64,000 nucleotides of DNA, taken from Desulfurococcaceae archaeon (GTDB lineage: Archaea > Thermoproteota > Thermoprotei_A > Sulfolobales > Desulfurococcaceae). Below, one piece after another: positions 26,116-34,711 of the stretch; the first letter of the stretch is position 1, and the number at the start of each line of letters is the position of its first letter. Location of the stretch: positions 1 through 64,000 of the forward strand of contig JAJHQS010000002.1 of assembly GCA_020833225.1 (NCBI GenBank), in the 5' to 3' direction. A program made the translations under genes and the position numbers. Under the pieces are notes generated by a model, which saw only the letters and a list, made by a program, of their open reading frames with translations, did not search any database and was not told the origin of the DNA.

Positions 26116-26384
26116 TGAATTCAAACCTCACACAAAATGTTTTAACTCCTAGTCCTTAATATCATCCTTAATATTTCTTATTAGTAGAATATTACATTAC
26201 CCCTAGTCACGTTGAAACCTATAAAGACTTAATAATCTCTTTTCTCAAAGGCTTTAAAAGTGTTTAGTGTGAAGAGATGTTTAAAAGTAGTTTTATAATT
26301 GTGTTTGAATTGAAATAGAAGTATGAGAGTAGAGTAGGAATATTAGTTAATATAAAAATTAGGTTTTATCATCTAAGAGGGTTT
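26116..26384. other. Noncoding region upstream of S6e
   Basis: About 270 A+T-rich bases between the divergent PIN-ATPase and S6e genes. Seen: a TATA-like aatataaaaatt at about 26349-26360, which would start the S6e transcript near 26380. No tRNA, C/D box pair or ORF was found. Confidence 0.5.
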
Positions 26385-26400
26385 CACCAGAGAACTGGTG
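26385..26400 (+). promoter_or_regulatory. Hairpin immediately before the S6e ribosome binding site
   Basis: CACCAG-AGAA-CTGGTG is a perfect 6-bp stem with a 4-nt loop. It ends directly at the SD GAGGT (26401-26405) and three bases before the ATG at 26408. The predicted transcript start from the upstream TATA box is about 26380, so the hairpin would form at the mRNA 5' end. It could be a translational operator; inference. Confidence 0.4.
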
Positions 26401-26407
26401 GAGGTAT

Positions 26408-27055
26408 ATGCCCGACTTTAAAGTAGTGATCTCGGACCCAGAAGCCCCTAAGAGAGAGAGAATAGTGAGAGTGAAAATTGTAGGTGATGCTGAAATACCA
26501 TTTACTGATAAAATGAAGGAGCAGTTTGAATTACCCGTAATTAAAATGAACTCTAAACTTTACAGGGAGCTTGAGGCAAAATACGGCGTAGTTACTATTA
26601 GAATGATTAGACAAGACACTAAGATGAAGGTTAAATTAACTGGTAAAGTTCAAGTAGATGATAATGTCCCTGATGGTGAAGTACGTGTTAGCTTAGCTAA
26701 ACTCATAGATCTAACAGGTGTTCAGGAGATAGAGGGAGAGATTTTTAGAGCTAGAGCTTGGCAAGTGAGATTAAATGATGAGAGAACTAGTGCTTTTCTA
26801 GGGTTAAAAATAGGTGATGAAGTAGATGGATCTATTCTCGGGTTAAGAGGCGTTAAATTAATTATAACAGGTGGAAGTGATATTAGTGGTTTTCCAATGA
26901 GGCCAGATGTGCCAGGCCCCGTCAAGAAGAAGGCATTACTAGCGGGTCCACCAGGTTTTCGCCCAAGTGAAAATGGTGAGCGTAGGCGTAAAATGATCAG
27001 GGGTAATACCATTGCTCTAGACACTGTTCAAATAAATACTATGATAAAATACTAA
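26408..27055 (+). CDS. rps6e: Ribosomal protein S6e (eS6)
   Basis: A 215-residue protein with the long crenarchaeal form of S6e: an N-terminal beta domain (PDFKVVISDPEAPK, residues 2-15), then the conserved core GLKIGDEVDGSILGLRGVKL, ITGGSDISGFPMRPDVPGPVKKK, GPPGFRP, GERRRKMIRGNTI. Length agrees with Sulfolobus S6e (about 214). A strong SD lies in the leader. First gene of a translation cluster, 31 bp before aIF2-gamma. Confidence 0.97.
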   Translation: MPDFKVVISDPEAPKRERIVRVKIVGDAEIPFTDKMKEQFELPVIKMNSKLYRELEAKYGVVTIRMIRQDTKMKVKLTGKVQVDDNVPDGEVRVSLAKLIDLTGVQEIEGEIFRARAWQVRLNDERTSAFLGLKIGDEVDGSILGLRGVKLIITGGSDISGFPMRPDVPGPVKKKALLAGPPGFRPSENGERRRKMIRGNTIALDTVQINTMIKY

Positions 27056-27086
27056 TTTCTCATAATACAACTATGTATTGGTGTAA

Positions 27087-28343
27087 ATGAGAGTGAAGAT
27101 TCAACAGCCTGAGGTAAACATTGGTGTTGTGGGCCATGTAGATCATGGCAAGACCACTCTAGTACAGGCTTTAACAGGTATATGGACAGCTAGACATAGT
27201 ATGGAGATTGAGAGAGGTATGACTATATTTCTAGGTTATGCTGACGGTAACATTGCGTACTGCGAAGACCTCTCTCCTCCAGAATCATATACTACAGAGC
27301 TCACGTGTCCTAGTGGATTAGAAGCTAAGTTACTGCGTAGAGTGAGCTATGTTGATGCACCTGGACACGAGGCATATATGACAACTATGCTCAGCGGCGC
27401 CATGGTTGTAGATGGTGCAATCCTAGTTATAGCTGCTAATGAGCCTTGCCCACAACCACAGACAATTGAACACTTAATGGCTCTTGAAATACTAGGTGTA
27501 AAAAACATTATTATTGTTCAAAACAAGGTAGATGTTGTCTCTAGAGAAAAAGCTCTTAAAAACTATGAAGAGATTAAAAAATTCGTGCAAGGTACTATAG
27601 CAGAGGATGCTCCAATAATACCTGTAAGTGCACTACACAAAGTTAACATCGACGTAGTTGTAGAAGCACTCTATAAATTAATACCTTTACCCCAGAGGAA
27701 TCTAGAAGCACCACCAGTAATGTATGTACTTAGGAGTTTCGACATAAATAGACCGGGTACGCGTTATAGTGAAATACAAGGCGGTGTTATAGGTGGAACT
27801 ATAATACATGGTGTTTTTAGAGTTGGCGATGAAGTAAAAATTCTACCTGGCATTAAGAAGCCTGGGGAGTCTGGGAAGACATCACACTTATTTACACCAG
27901 TAGTGACTAGGATTGAGGAAATGAGATTTGGTGAGTATCAGGTAGATGAGGCTAAGCCAGGTGGGTTAGTTGCGTTTAGAACTACACTAGATCCCTCGCT
28001 TACAAAGGCAAATCAATTAGCTGGCTCTATTGTTGTGAAAGCAGATTATGAATTACCAGTTGTAAGGTCTATTGAAATATCTTATAACGCTCTCAGTAGA
28101 GTTGTTGATGTGAGAGGTCAACCTGCTAAGCTCCCACCACTACAAGTTGGTGAGAAAGTAGTTGTAGCTGTTGGACCTGCTACTAGAATAGCTACTGTTA
28201 AGAGTACTCGCAAAGACCGGGTTGAATTAAATCTTGAAATGCCTGTAGCAACGTGGCGTGGTGCTCGTGTAGCTATTGGTAGGCGTGTAATTGCTAGGTG
28301 GAGGCTTGCAGGGTGGGGTTTTATTGAAGAACTCTACGAGTAG
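27087..28343 (+). CDS. eif2g: Translation initiation factor 2 subunit gamma (aIF2-gamma)
   Basis: A 418-residue GTPase subunit of the factor that brings Met-tRNAi to the ribosome. G1 GHVDHGKT (residues 15-22), switch I RGMTIFLGYAD, G3 DAPGH, G4 NKVD and the EF-Tu-like domains II and III are present. The zinc-knuckle region between switch I and G3 (CEDLSPPESYTTELTCPSG) keeps only two cysteines, so the knuckle appears degraded. Follows rps6e and precedes a PIN-domain gene. Confidence 0.97.
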   Translation: MRVKIQQPEVNIGVVGHVDHGKTTLVQALTGIWTARHSMEIERGMTIFLGYADGNIAYCEDLSPPESYTTELTCPSGLEAKLLRRVSYVDAPGHEAYMTTMLSGAMVVDGAILVIAANEPCPQPQTIEHLMALEILGVKNIIIVQNKVDVVSREKALKNYEEIKKFVQGTIAEDAPIIPVSALHKVNIDVVVEALYKLIPLPQRNLEAPPVMYVLRSFDINRPGTRYSEIQGGVIGGTIIHGVFRVGDEVKILPGIKKPGESGKTSHLFTPVVTRIEEMRFGEYQVDEAKPGGLVAFRTTLDPSLTKANQLAGSIVVKADYELPVVRSIEISYNALSRVVDVRGQPAKLPPLQVGEKVVVAVGPATRIATVKSTRKDRVELNLEMPVATWRGARVAIGRRVIARWRLAGWGFIEELYE

Positions 28344-28347
28344 GAGG

Positions 28348-28746
28348 TTGCTAGTAGTGTTAGATACAAATATGTTAATGCTCGCAGCTAGTGGAATACC
28401 CGTCTTCGAGAACATTGAAGAGGAACTTGCAGTAAAACCTGAATTCATAGTTTTAAAACCTGTCTACGATGAGCTCGTAAATATAGCTAATAGTTCTAAG
28501 GGTATTACAGCTAAAAAAGCACTTTTTGCTCTTAAATTAGTTGAAAAGTACTGTAGAATAGTAGACTATAGTGTAGAGCCTGGTGAGAGCGTTGACGACG
28601 CCATTATAAGATTTGCTCTTCAAAATCACGCTATAGTAGCCACAAATGATAGAGAATTACGTAGAAAACTGAGAATACATGGTGTTCCAGAAGCATATTT
28701 TAGAGAAGAGGCTAGAAGAGTGAAAATTGAGGGACTATATATTTAA
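28348..28746 (+). CDS. PIN-domain protein (putative RNase, Fcf1/Utp23-like)
   Basis: About 132 residues. Acidic PIN residues: D in VVLDTNML at the N terminus, E in VYDELV, D in DDAI and TNDREL near residue 110. Usually found next to aIF2-gamma in archaea and related to the Fcf1 type of PIN proteins that act in rRNA maturation. A longer frame starts at 28291 inside aIF2-gamma. I chose TTG 28348, which gives the standard MLVVLDTN start just after an AGGAGG; a GTG at 28357 has better SD spacing but would cut the first strand. Confidence 0.82.
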   Translation: MLVVLDTNMLMLAASGIPVFENIEEELAVKPEFIVLKPVYDELVNIANSSKGITAKKALFALKLVEKYCRIVDYSVEPGESVDDAIIRFALQNHAIVATNDRELRRKLRIHGVPEAYFREEARRVKIEGLYI

Positions 28747-28790
28747 CTATTATATAATTGATTAAAAGTGCTTAGAGAGCGTGAAATACC

Positions 28791-29363
28791 GTGTTTATAT
28801 TGGTTAAAACTAGAGATGTGGTTAGAATACCGCCAAGTAAATTTATGAGGCCTTTAGAGTCTGTTGTATTAGAGGAATTGAGATCTAAGTATGAAAACAT
28901 GTTAGTATATATTGAAGAGCCAAGTGGAGGAGTTAAACGCTTAGCAGTAATAATTGCAATAGTGAGTGTTAATGTTGATCCACTAGGACTAATAATACCT
29001 GGAGATGGAGCATCATATCACAACGTAGTATTCGAGTTCGTGGCGTTCTCACCATTTATAAAAGAAGTCGTAGAGGGCGAAGTCGTGTCTACTACGAAAT
29101 CTGGTCTCTACGTGAATCTCGGCGTAATAGACGGCTTTATCCACATTAACCAGGTCTCAGATGAACATGTAACTTTTGACACAGCTTCTGGCTCACTACT
29201 ATTAGAAGAGAGTAGAAGGCGTATTGAGAGAGGTGATGTTTTACGTGCAAGGGTATATGCAACTGGTATTCTACCGGGTAAGGGTATTAGAATACATATG
29301 ACTATGAGGCAGCCTGGGCTTGGTAAATTAGAGTGGATTAGAGGAAAGAAGTCTACTGGGTGA
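28791..29363 (+). CDS. rpo7: RNA polymerase subunit Rpo7 (RpoE', RPB7 homologue)
   Basis: A 190-residue subunit with an N-terminal tip domain (FILVKTRDVVRIPPSKF) and an S1-type OB domain from about residue 82 (VVEGEVVSTTKSGLYVNLGVIDGFIHINQ). It forms the polymerase stalk with Rpo4 and contacts nascent RNA. GTG start. Followed at 65 bp by Spt4, the standard archaeal order. Confidence 0.96.
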   Translation: MFILVKTRDVVRIPPSKFMRPLESVVLEELRSKYENMLVYIEEPSGGVKRLAVIIAIVSVNVDPLGLIIPGDGASYHNVVFEFVAFSPFIKEVVEGEVVSTTKSGLYVNLGVIDGFIHINQVSDEHVTFDTASGSLLLEESRRRIERGDVLRARVYATGILPGKGIRIHMTMRQPGLGKLEWIRGKKSTG

Positions 29364-29428
29364 GGAAATGTTTTTGAAAATGTATTTAAAGTTAGATCAC
29401 ATGGCTTATGTGGGTTGGTGGCTACTAC

Positions 29429-29641
29429 ATGAGTACTAGGAGGAAGAGTATACCATTTAAGGCGTGTGTTTCATGTAGAGCCCTAGTAGATAAAGATGCT
29501 GAGGTTTGTCCATATTGTGGGTCAAAGGAATTTACTAGTGATTGGAGTGGTGTTTTAATAGTAATAGAACCAGAGAACTCGGAGTTAGCGAAAACCCTAG
29601 GTGTTAGTGGTAAGGGTAGATATGCAGTTAAAATCGAGTAA
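29429..29641 (+). CDS. spt4: Transcription elongation factor Spt4
   Basis: About 70 residues. A single zinc ribbon with CVSC (ACVSCRALV) and CPYC (CPYCGS). It pairs with the NusG-like Spt5 to close the RNA polymerase clamp. The ATG giving MSTRRKSIPFKAC is preferred over the upstream ATG at 29408, because family members start shortly before KAC. It overlaps the start of the DUF359 gene. Confidence 0.93.
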   Translation: MSTRRKSIPFKACVSCRALVDKDAEVCPYCGSKEFTSDWSGVLIVIEPENSELAKTLGVSGKGRYAVKIE

Positions 29642-30131
29642 AATTATGAATATTCCCGCTTTACTATTGCCAAGTGAATTTAGGAGATTTCTAGCTATGC
29701 CTCAGGGTACTTTGTACATTAAGCCTACTTATGGAGATGTTAAAGGACTTGAAGCCACAGTCTCTGTTGGAGATATTGTTTCTTCAAGGCATAGGACACT
29801 GGTTAAAGTAGTTGACTATAAGAGTAAGAGGAGTCACTATGTCTCTGACAATATAGTAAAGGGTATAAGTGAGTATAGAGTAGTTATAAATCCGCCTGGT
29901 TTATTGAGTTTAAACGCTATGACTACTTCTACGAGTACTTTAAGGGGTTATATTCATGTAGTTGGAGAAGAAGATTTACTTGTAATACCGTTTCTTGCTA
30001 AGAGTAATATAAGTATTCTCTATGGACAACCAGGTACCGGTGTTGTTAAAGTTGACTCAGATGTAAATGTGGCTTTAAAAGTGTTAAAAATACTTAAACC
30101 TACTATAGTCACGTATAAGTGTGGTGTTTAA
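29622..30131 (+). CDS. GTP-dependent dephospho-CoA kinase (DUF359)
   Basis: About 169 residues. DUF359 features: VSVGDIVS near residue 45, DNIVKG, NPPGLLS and GEEDLLVIPFLAKS then LYGQPGTGVV. In Thermococcus a member of this family is the archaeal GTP-dependent dephospho-CoA kinase, the last step of CoA synthesis; assignment here is by family. The ATG overlaps the spt4 end by 20 nt and the gene ends 3 nt before rps24e, so it is inside the operon. Confidence 0.88.
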   Translation: MQLKSSKIMNIPALLLPSEFRRFLAMPQGTLYIKPTYGDVKGLEATVSVGDIVSSRHRTLVKVVDYKSKRSHYVSDNIVKGISEYRVVINPPGLLSLNAMTTSTSTLRGYIHVVGEEDLLVIPFLAKSNISILYGQPGTGVVKVDSDVNVALKVLKILKPTIVTYKCGV

Positions 30132-30134
30132 ACT

Positions 30135-30470
30135 GTGAGTAGACATGTGAGATTACTAGATAAATATGATTGTGAAATAGTAGAAGAACGCTATAATCCA
30201 ATAGTGGGGAGACGTGAAGTAGTATTAAATATCTTTCATGGTGGTGAGGGTACACCTAGTAGAGGCTTATTGAAGAAAGCAGTAGCTAGTCTCTATAATG
30301 TAGATGTGGGTTTAGTGTTTATTAGATCTATTGTAACCGAGCGTGGATTAAGTGTTAGTAGAGTAGAGTTACATGTATACGATAACCCTGAGAGAGCTAG
30401 AGCTTTTGAACCTGAATACATTATTAAGAGAGATGAGGAATCTCTCTCAAAAATACTTCAAACACAATAG
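30135..30470 (+). CDS. rps24e: Ribosomal protein S24e (eS24)
   Basis: 111 residues with the S24e core: YNPIVGRREVVLNIFHGGEGTPSRGLLKKAVASLYNVD and IRSIVTERGLSVSRVELHVYD. GTG start three bases after the previous stop; followed by S27ae as in most archaea. Confidence 0.96.
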   Translation: MSRHVRLLDKYDCEIVEERYNPIVGRREVVLNIFHGGEGTPSRGLLKKAVASLYNVDVGLVFIRSIVTERGLSVSRVELHVYDNPERARAFEPEYIIKRDEESLSKILQTQ

Positions 30471-30479
30471 GTGACTTAA

Positions 30480-30641
30480 ATGCCCTATGTACATAAACTC
30501 TACGAGATAGACGTTAAGAAGTGGACTATTAAGAGGAGAAATAAGAAGTGTCCTAAGTGTGGTTCTTTTATGGCGTTTCATAAAGAGCCTGTGCCGCGTT
30601 GGCATTGTGGTAAATGTAGTTATGTTGAATATGTTAAGTAA
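30480..30641 (+). CDS. rps27ae: Ribosomal protein S27ae (eS31)
   Basis: A 53-residue zinc-ribbon ribosomal protein starting MPYVHKLYEID. Two cysteine pairs are seen: KKCPKCGSF and HCGKCSY, coordinating one zinc. It lies 9 bp after rps24e, the usual order. Length is normal for the archaeal form, which lacks the ubiquitin fusion found in eukaryotes. Confidence 0.96.
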   Translation: MPYVHKLYEIDVKKWTIKRRNKKCPKCGSFMAFHKEPVPRWHCGKCSYVEYVK

Positions 30642-30662
30642 AACTAGAAAGGCTTTTAATTA

Positions 30663-31736
30663 ATGTCAACTAAGATGTGTTTTGAAATACCTGTTTTAGT
30701 GCCTTCTACTAAAGGATCGCTTGTAGTTTTCGGCGTAGAGTCTACTAGTCACACTTTTGGAGTAGGTATTATTGAGTTTCAAAATAATAATGTATGTGTT
30801 CTCGCCAATGTCTCAAGTCAATATAAGCCTGAGAGAGGTGGAATTCACCCTAGTGAGGCATCACAACACCATGTTAATGTATCTAACGAGGTAGTTAAGA
30901 GAGCTCTAAGTGAAGCTGGGATTAGTATAAGTGATATTGATGTAGTAGCTGTAGCTGTAGGTCCTGGGCTTGGACCTTGTCTTCGAGTAGGTGCTACTTT
31001 AGCTAGGTTTATATCGGCTTACTGGGGTAAACCACTAGTACCAGTTAATCACGCTGTAGCTCATATAGAGATAGGTAAACTCGTAGGTAATATGAGAGAC
31101 CCCCTCATAGTCTATGTTTCTGGAGGTAATACTCTCATAGCTGTTCAAAAAGATAAACGTTACCGTGTTCTAGGAGAGACCTTAGATATACCACTCGGAA
31201 ATCTATTAGACACATTTACACGTGAAATTGGTATAGCACCACCATATATAGTTGGAGGTAAACACGCTATTGACATCTGTGCTGAGTGGAGTAGTGAGTT
31301 TACTCCTCTACCATACACTGTGAAAGGTTCTGATCTGAGCTTCTCGGGTTTATTAACAGCTGCTTTAAGAATCGCTAGAGAAGCTGGGGGCGATAAGACG
31401 AAACTAGGTAGAGTGTGTAATAGTTTGAGAGAGACTGCGTTTAACATGCTTATTGAAGTTGTTGAGAGGAGTTTAATGTTAACAGGTAAGCGTGAAATAC
31501 TATTAGTTGGCGGTGTCGCCTCTAATACTGTGCTTAGAGAGAAATTTGAAACTATAGCTAGATTTTATGGTGTAAGATATTATGGTACACCTCCAGAGAT
31601 AGCTGGTGATAATGGCTTAATGATAGCTTATACAGGTCTACTCCAATACCTATATGGTAGAATTGTAAAGCCCGAAGAACTCGTAGTTAAACAGAGATTG
31701 AGACTTGATGAGGAGGTTTATCCATGGCTTCTCTAA
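30663..31736 (+). CDS. kae1: KEOPS subunit Kae1 (tRNA t6A transferase)
   Basis: A 357-residue TsaD/Kae1 ATPase of the ASKHA fold. It transfers threonylcarbamoyl from TC-AMP to A37 of ANN-decoding tRNAs. Metal site NHAVAHIE near residue 130, nucleotide motif VYVSGGNT near 150, DLSFSGL near 225 and the late acidic site IAGDNGLM. Its first 18 residues precede the usual FGVEST start and form an unusual N-terminal extension. The gene overlaps bud32 by 13 nt, the classical arrangement. Confidence 0.96.
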   Translation: MSTKMCFEIPVLVPSTKGSLVVFGVESTSHTFGVGIIEFQNNNVCVLANVSSQYKPERGGIHPSEASQHHVNVSNEVVKRALSEAGISISDIDVVAVAVGPGLGPCLRVGATLARFISAYWGKPLVPVNHAVAHIEIGKLVGNMRDPLIVYVSGGNTLIAVQKDKRYRVLGETLDIPLGNLLDTFTREIGIAPPYIVGGKHAIDICAEWSSEFTPLPYTVKGSDLSFSGLLTAALRIAREAGGDKTKLGRVCNSLRETAFNMLIEVVERSLMLTGKREILLVGGVASNTVLREKFETIARFYGVRYYGTPPEIAGDNGLMIAYTGLLQYLYGRIVKPEELVVKQRLRLDEEVYPWLL

Positions 31737-32407
31737 GCAACTCTCTCATAGCGAGAGGGGCTGAAGCAGAGATTTATGTTGCTGATTTTTTAGGAATAAA
31801 GGTAGTTGTAAAGAAGAGAGTGAGTAAACCTTATAGAAATCCCATATTTAATAAGATGTTTATTGAGTCTAGAACTAGAACTGAGGCTAAAGTTCTTTCA
31901 GAATTATACTTAGCTGGTTTACCTGTCCCCTCAGTTATACTTGTAGATGAGGAAGGTGGTGTTATAGTAATGGAGTATGTAGAGGGTTCTAGGCTCTCAG
32001 ATATCTTAGGGACTCTTCCACGTGAAACAATTATAGATATTAGTGGGAGTATTGGTAAGTATGCAGCATTAATGCATAATATGGAGATCTATCATGGGGA
32101 TTTCACACTTGCAAACATATTATTTACGAGGAGTAGTAGTATTGTAATAATTGATTTTGGGCTTGCGGGTTATAGTACTGATATCGAGGAGTATGCTATA
32201 GACTTACACCTAATGAGTAGAAGTATTGAAGCATTATATCCAGAGTTCTCAGAGATCTTTACTAAGAATATGTTTGAAAAGTACAAAGAATATAGTAAAA
32301 TCGGGGGCGAAAATGTTATTAGAAAAGTGAGTGAAATTCGCGCTAGGGGTAGATATGTTGATAGAGAAGTACGTAAAGCAATATTAAGGGAGAGGTATAT
32401 TGGATGA
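31724..32407 (+). CDS. bud32: KEOPS subunit Bud32 (atypical protein kinase/ATPase)
   Basis: A 227-residue minimal kinase. GAEAEIYV is the P-loop, VVVKKR carries the catalytic Lys, HGDFTLANI is the catalytic loop and IIDFGLA the metal motif. RGRYVDREVRKAILRERYIG at the C terminus is the Bud32 tail. Translationally coupled with kae1, in some archaea fused to it. It supports t6A synthesis through ATPase activity in the complex. Confidence 0.96.
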   Translation: MASLSNSLIARGAEAEIYVADFLGIKVVVKKRVSKPYRNPIFNKMFIESRTRTEAKVLSELYLAGLPVPSVILVDEEGGVIVMEYVEGSRLSDILGTLPRETIIDISGSIGKYAALMHNMEIYHGDFTLANILFTRSSSIVIIDFGLAGYSTDIEEYAIDLHLMSRSIEALYPEFSEIFTKNMFEKYKEYSKIGGENVIRKVSEIRARGRYVDREVRKAILRERYIG

Positions 32408-32969
32408 GAAGATCTGTTTTGCTACTAGTAACTTCCACAAGTTTGAAGAAGTCTCAGAAATAGCTAGGAGTTATGGTATTATGCTAGAGCATTGCAACAT
32501 ACCAAAAATAGAGGTTCAAGCTGAGAGTCTCAGAGAGATAGTGTTAAAGTCCGCGATATTAACACGTCTCTACACTAATAAACCTGTCTTAGTCGAAGAT
32601 GCAGGCCTCTTTATTAAAGCCTTAAATGGATTTCCAGGCCCTTATAGCAATTACGTATATAGGACTATTGGAATAAACGGCGTGCTTAAACTACTAGAGA
32701 ATATAGATAATAGAGAGGCATGTTTCAAATCAGCGGCAGCTTTAATTCACGAAAACGGTGTTATAATTGATGAGGGAGAAGTCTGCGGGTATATTGTGAG
32801 ATCTCCTAGAGGAACCATGGGATTTGGGTTTGACCCAATTTTCACACCATATGGCGAGACAAAAACATTTGCTGAAATGACTACTAGTGAGAAAAATAAG
32901 TATAGTCATAGAGCTAAAGCAATATCTCGTGTATTTGAAAAATATGTAGAGTTAAAGAGAACTATTTAA
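32400..32969 (+). CDS. rdgB: XTP/dITP pyrophosphatase (RdgB/HAM1)
   Basis: A 189-residue house-cleaning nucleotidase that removes deaminated purine NTPs. CFATSNFHKFEEV at the N terminus binds the phosphates. VEDAGLFIKALNGFPGPYSNYVY holds the catalytic Asp, and FGFDPIFTPYG and SHRAKAI complete the active site. The TTG start overlaps the bud32 stop by 8 nt. Confidence 0.95.
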   Translation: MDEKICFATSNFHKFEEVSEIARSYGIMLEHCNIPKIEVQAESLREIVLKSAILTRLYTNKPVLVEDAGLFIKALNGFPGPYSNYVYRTIGINGVLKLLENIDNREACFKSAAALIHENGVIIDEGEVCGYIVRSPRGTMGFGFDPIFTPYGETKTFAEMTTSEKNKYSHRAKAISRVFEKYVELKRTI

Positions 32970-33022
32970 GTAGTTTTTAAGGGGAGTGTCTATTGTACTG
33001 TAATATGTAATGGTGAAGTCTA

Positions 33023-33508
33023 GTGAATAAGAAGCGTGATAAGGGGGAATCGCATTCAACGAGGCCGGCTCGTGCTGGCCCACCTCGATGGTTAAAGTTA
33101 GACCTTAGTCCAAGTGATATAGAGCAGTTAGTGGTAGAGTTAGCTAAGAAGGGTTATTCCCCATCAATGATCGGAATTATACTTAGAGATCAATATGGGA
33201 TACCGTTATTAAAACAGGTCATTGGTAAAAAAGTTGAAGATGTGCTTGAAAAGCACGGTATTAAACTAGTTGTTCCAGAAGACCTCTTTAACTTAATGAA
33301 AAAAGCTGTAAATCTACGTAGACACCTTGAAGAACACCCCAAAGACTATCATAGTGAGCGTGGCTTAATCGAAGTTGAATCTAAAATACATAGACTTGTA
33401 AAGTACTATAAGAGTGTAGGTAAACTCCCACCGGACTGGAAATATGACCCAGAGGCTGCTAAGTTAATTATATCAACAGGCCTCTATAAGACTACTCAGA
33501 CATCATAA
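33023..33508 (+). CDS. rps15: Ribosomal protein S15 (uS15), archaeal long form
   Basis: 161 residues. The archaeal N-terminal extension includes [50 protein letters not shown], followed by the S15 helical core with [36 protein letters not shown] start. It heads the conserved archaeal set rps15, RecJ/Cdc45-like, Pcc1-like and rps3ae. Confidence 0.97.
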   Translation: MNKKRDKGESHSTRPARAGPPRWLKLDLSPSDIEQLVVELAKKGYSPSMIGIILRDQYGIPLLKQVIGKKVEDVLEKHGIKLVVPEDLFNLMKKAVNLRRHLEEHPKDYHSERGLIEVESKIHRLVKYYKSVGKLPPDWKYDPEAAKLIISTGLYKTTQTS

Positions 33509-33562
33509 AGAACACGCTTATAATGAAACTCAACTACTCTTACTAATTGGTGTCAAGTTTAC

Positions 33563-34711
33563 TTGAGTGAGAAGACATTTATAGATTTTATAGAGTCTTA
33601 TAGGAGCCTCACAGTGGTGTCAGATAGCTCATTAGACTCCTTGCTCTCAGCTGGAATACTCTTTAAGAATCTAAGTGAACATGGCTGGGATGTTAGAGTT
33701 AATTTAGATCCTAAGATACTCGTAGACTATAGAGATGACCCTGCAATACTCCTAAATCTAAAGCCGCTAAACGCTAAGAAACAAATTACATTATCAACAA
33801 CCACTAGCTCTGTTACAGCGCTTGTAGTTACAATGCTTGAGAAGAGCATTGGTAGTATTAGTAAGTGGGATAAAGTATTAGCCCTTCTATCGGCACTATA
33901 TCGTGGATACTATGATTTTAAAGCAGGATCTTTTCTAGGTGTTGAAAACACTATTTTCAGTGAGCTCTCAACTCAGAAAATATTTACAGAAGTTGTTGGT
34001 TTAAGATTATGGGGGGCTAAGAGGAGAAATCTAGTAGCAGCATTAACGAGGACACTAATCCCCTTTATTCCCGGAATTACTGGTAATGTGGAAAACGCCA
34101 CTAAAGTTGTAAGAGAGGTTTATGGTGTCAATGACCCGCTCTCTGTTAAGCAGAAAGAGCTTACTAGTGATGAAGATGTGAAAAGGATTTCAGATCTCAT
34201 AAAGAGGATCAATGAAATCTCACAGCACTATGTGAAGAAAGATTTACAATTACAATTAAAACTCGTAGGAGACTTCTACATGTATATACAAGTACACGGT
34301 GTAGTATTAGAATTAGAGGCTTATGAGACCTTGGGGAATCTAGTAGTATATGGAAGTATGTGTAAAAATTGCCCATTAGACTTAGTTTTAACACCACTAA
34401 GTATAGATATGTTATCGCAGATTTTTGCACTATGTAGTAGTAGTTTAGATTATTTGGCAATATCTCTCTCTAATCAAATAGTAGAATTTCTCAGAGATGA
34501 GAGGAGTATATTTGAATGTGAAGATTCAATGCAGAGACCAGATTTAGTAATTGATATATTACTATATCACGGTATTATTCCACGAGACAGACCCATTAAA
34601 CTCCTCTGTAATGGGGAAGAAATGACTACTCTGAGAGAATTATTAAGGCTTGGTGTAAAGCCTGAGGAGGCGTATTCTAAGTGTACAGAGGATCAATTAT
34701 GCAAAGTGTAG
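33563..34711 (+). CDS. RecJ/Cdc45-like protein, catalytically degenerate (probable CMG helicase partner)
   Basis: 382 residues. Position directly between rps15 and rps3ae is the conserved locus of archaeal RecJ-family/Cdc45 proteins. The N terminus reads VVSDSSLDSLLSAGILFKNL where an active DHH nuclease would have DxDxDG, and no DHH triad is visible further on. The nuclease site is therefore lost, as in the crenarchaeal protein that binds GINS. It probably acts as the archaeal Cdc45 in the MCM-GINS replicative helicase rather than as an exonuclease. TTG start; overlaps the next gene. Confidence 0.75.
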   Translation: MSEKTFIDFIESYRSLTVVSDSSLDSLLSAGILFKNLSEHGWDVRVNLDPKILVDYRDDPAILLNLKPLNAKKQITLSTTTSSVTALVVTMLEKSIGSISKWDKVLALLSALYRGYYDFKAGSFLGVENTIFSELSTQKIFTEVVGLRLWGAKRRNLVAALTRTLIPFIPGITGNVENATKVVREVYGVNDPLSVKQKELTSDEDVKRISDLIKRINEISQHYVKKDLQLQLKLVGDFYMYIQVHGVVLELEAYETLGNLVVYGSMCKNCPLDLVLTPLSIDMLSQIFALCSSSLDYLAISLSNQIVEFLRDERSIFECEDSMQRPDLVIDILLYHGIIPRDRPIKLLCNGEEMTTLRELLRLGVKPEEAYSKCTEDQLCKV

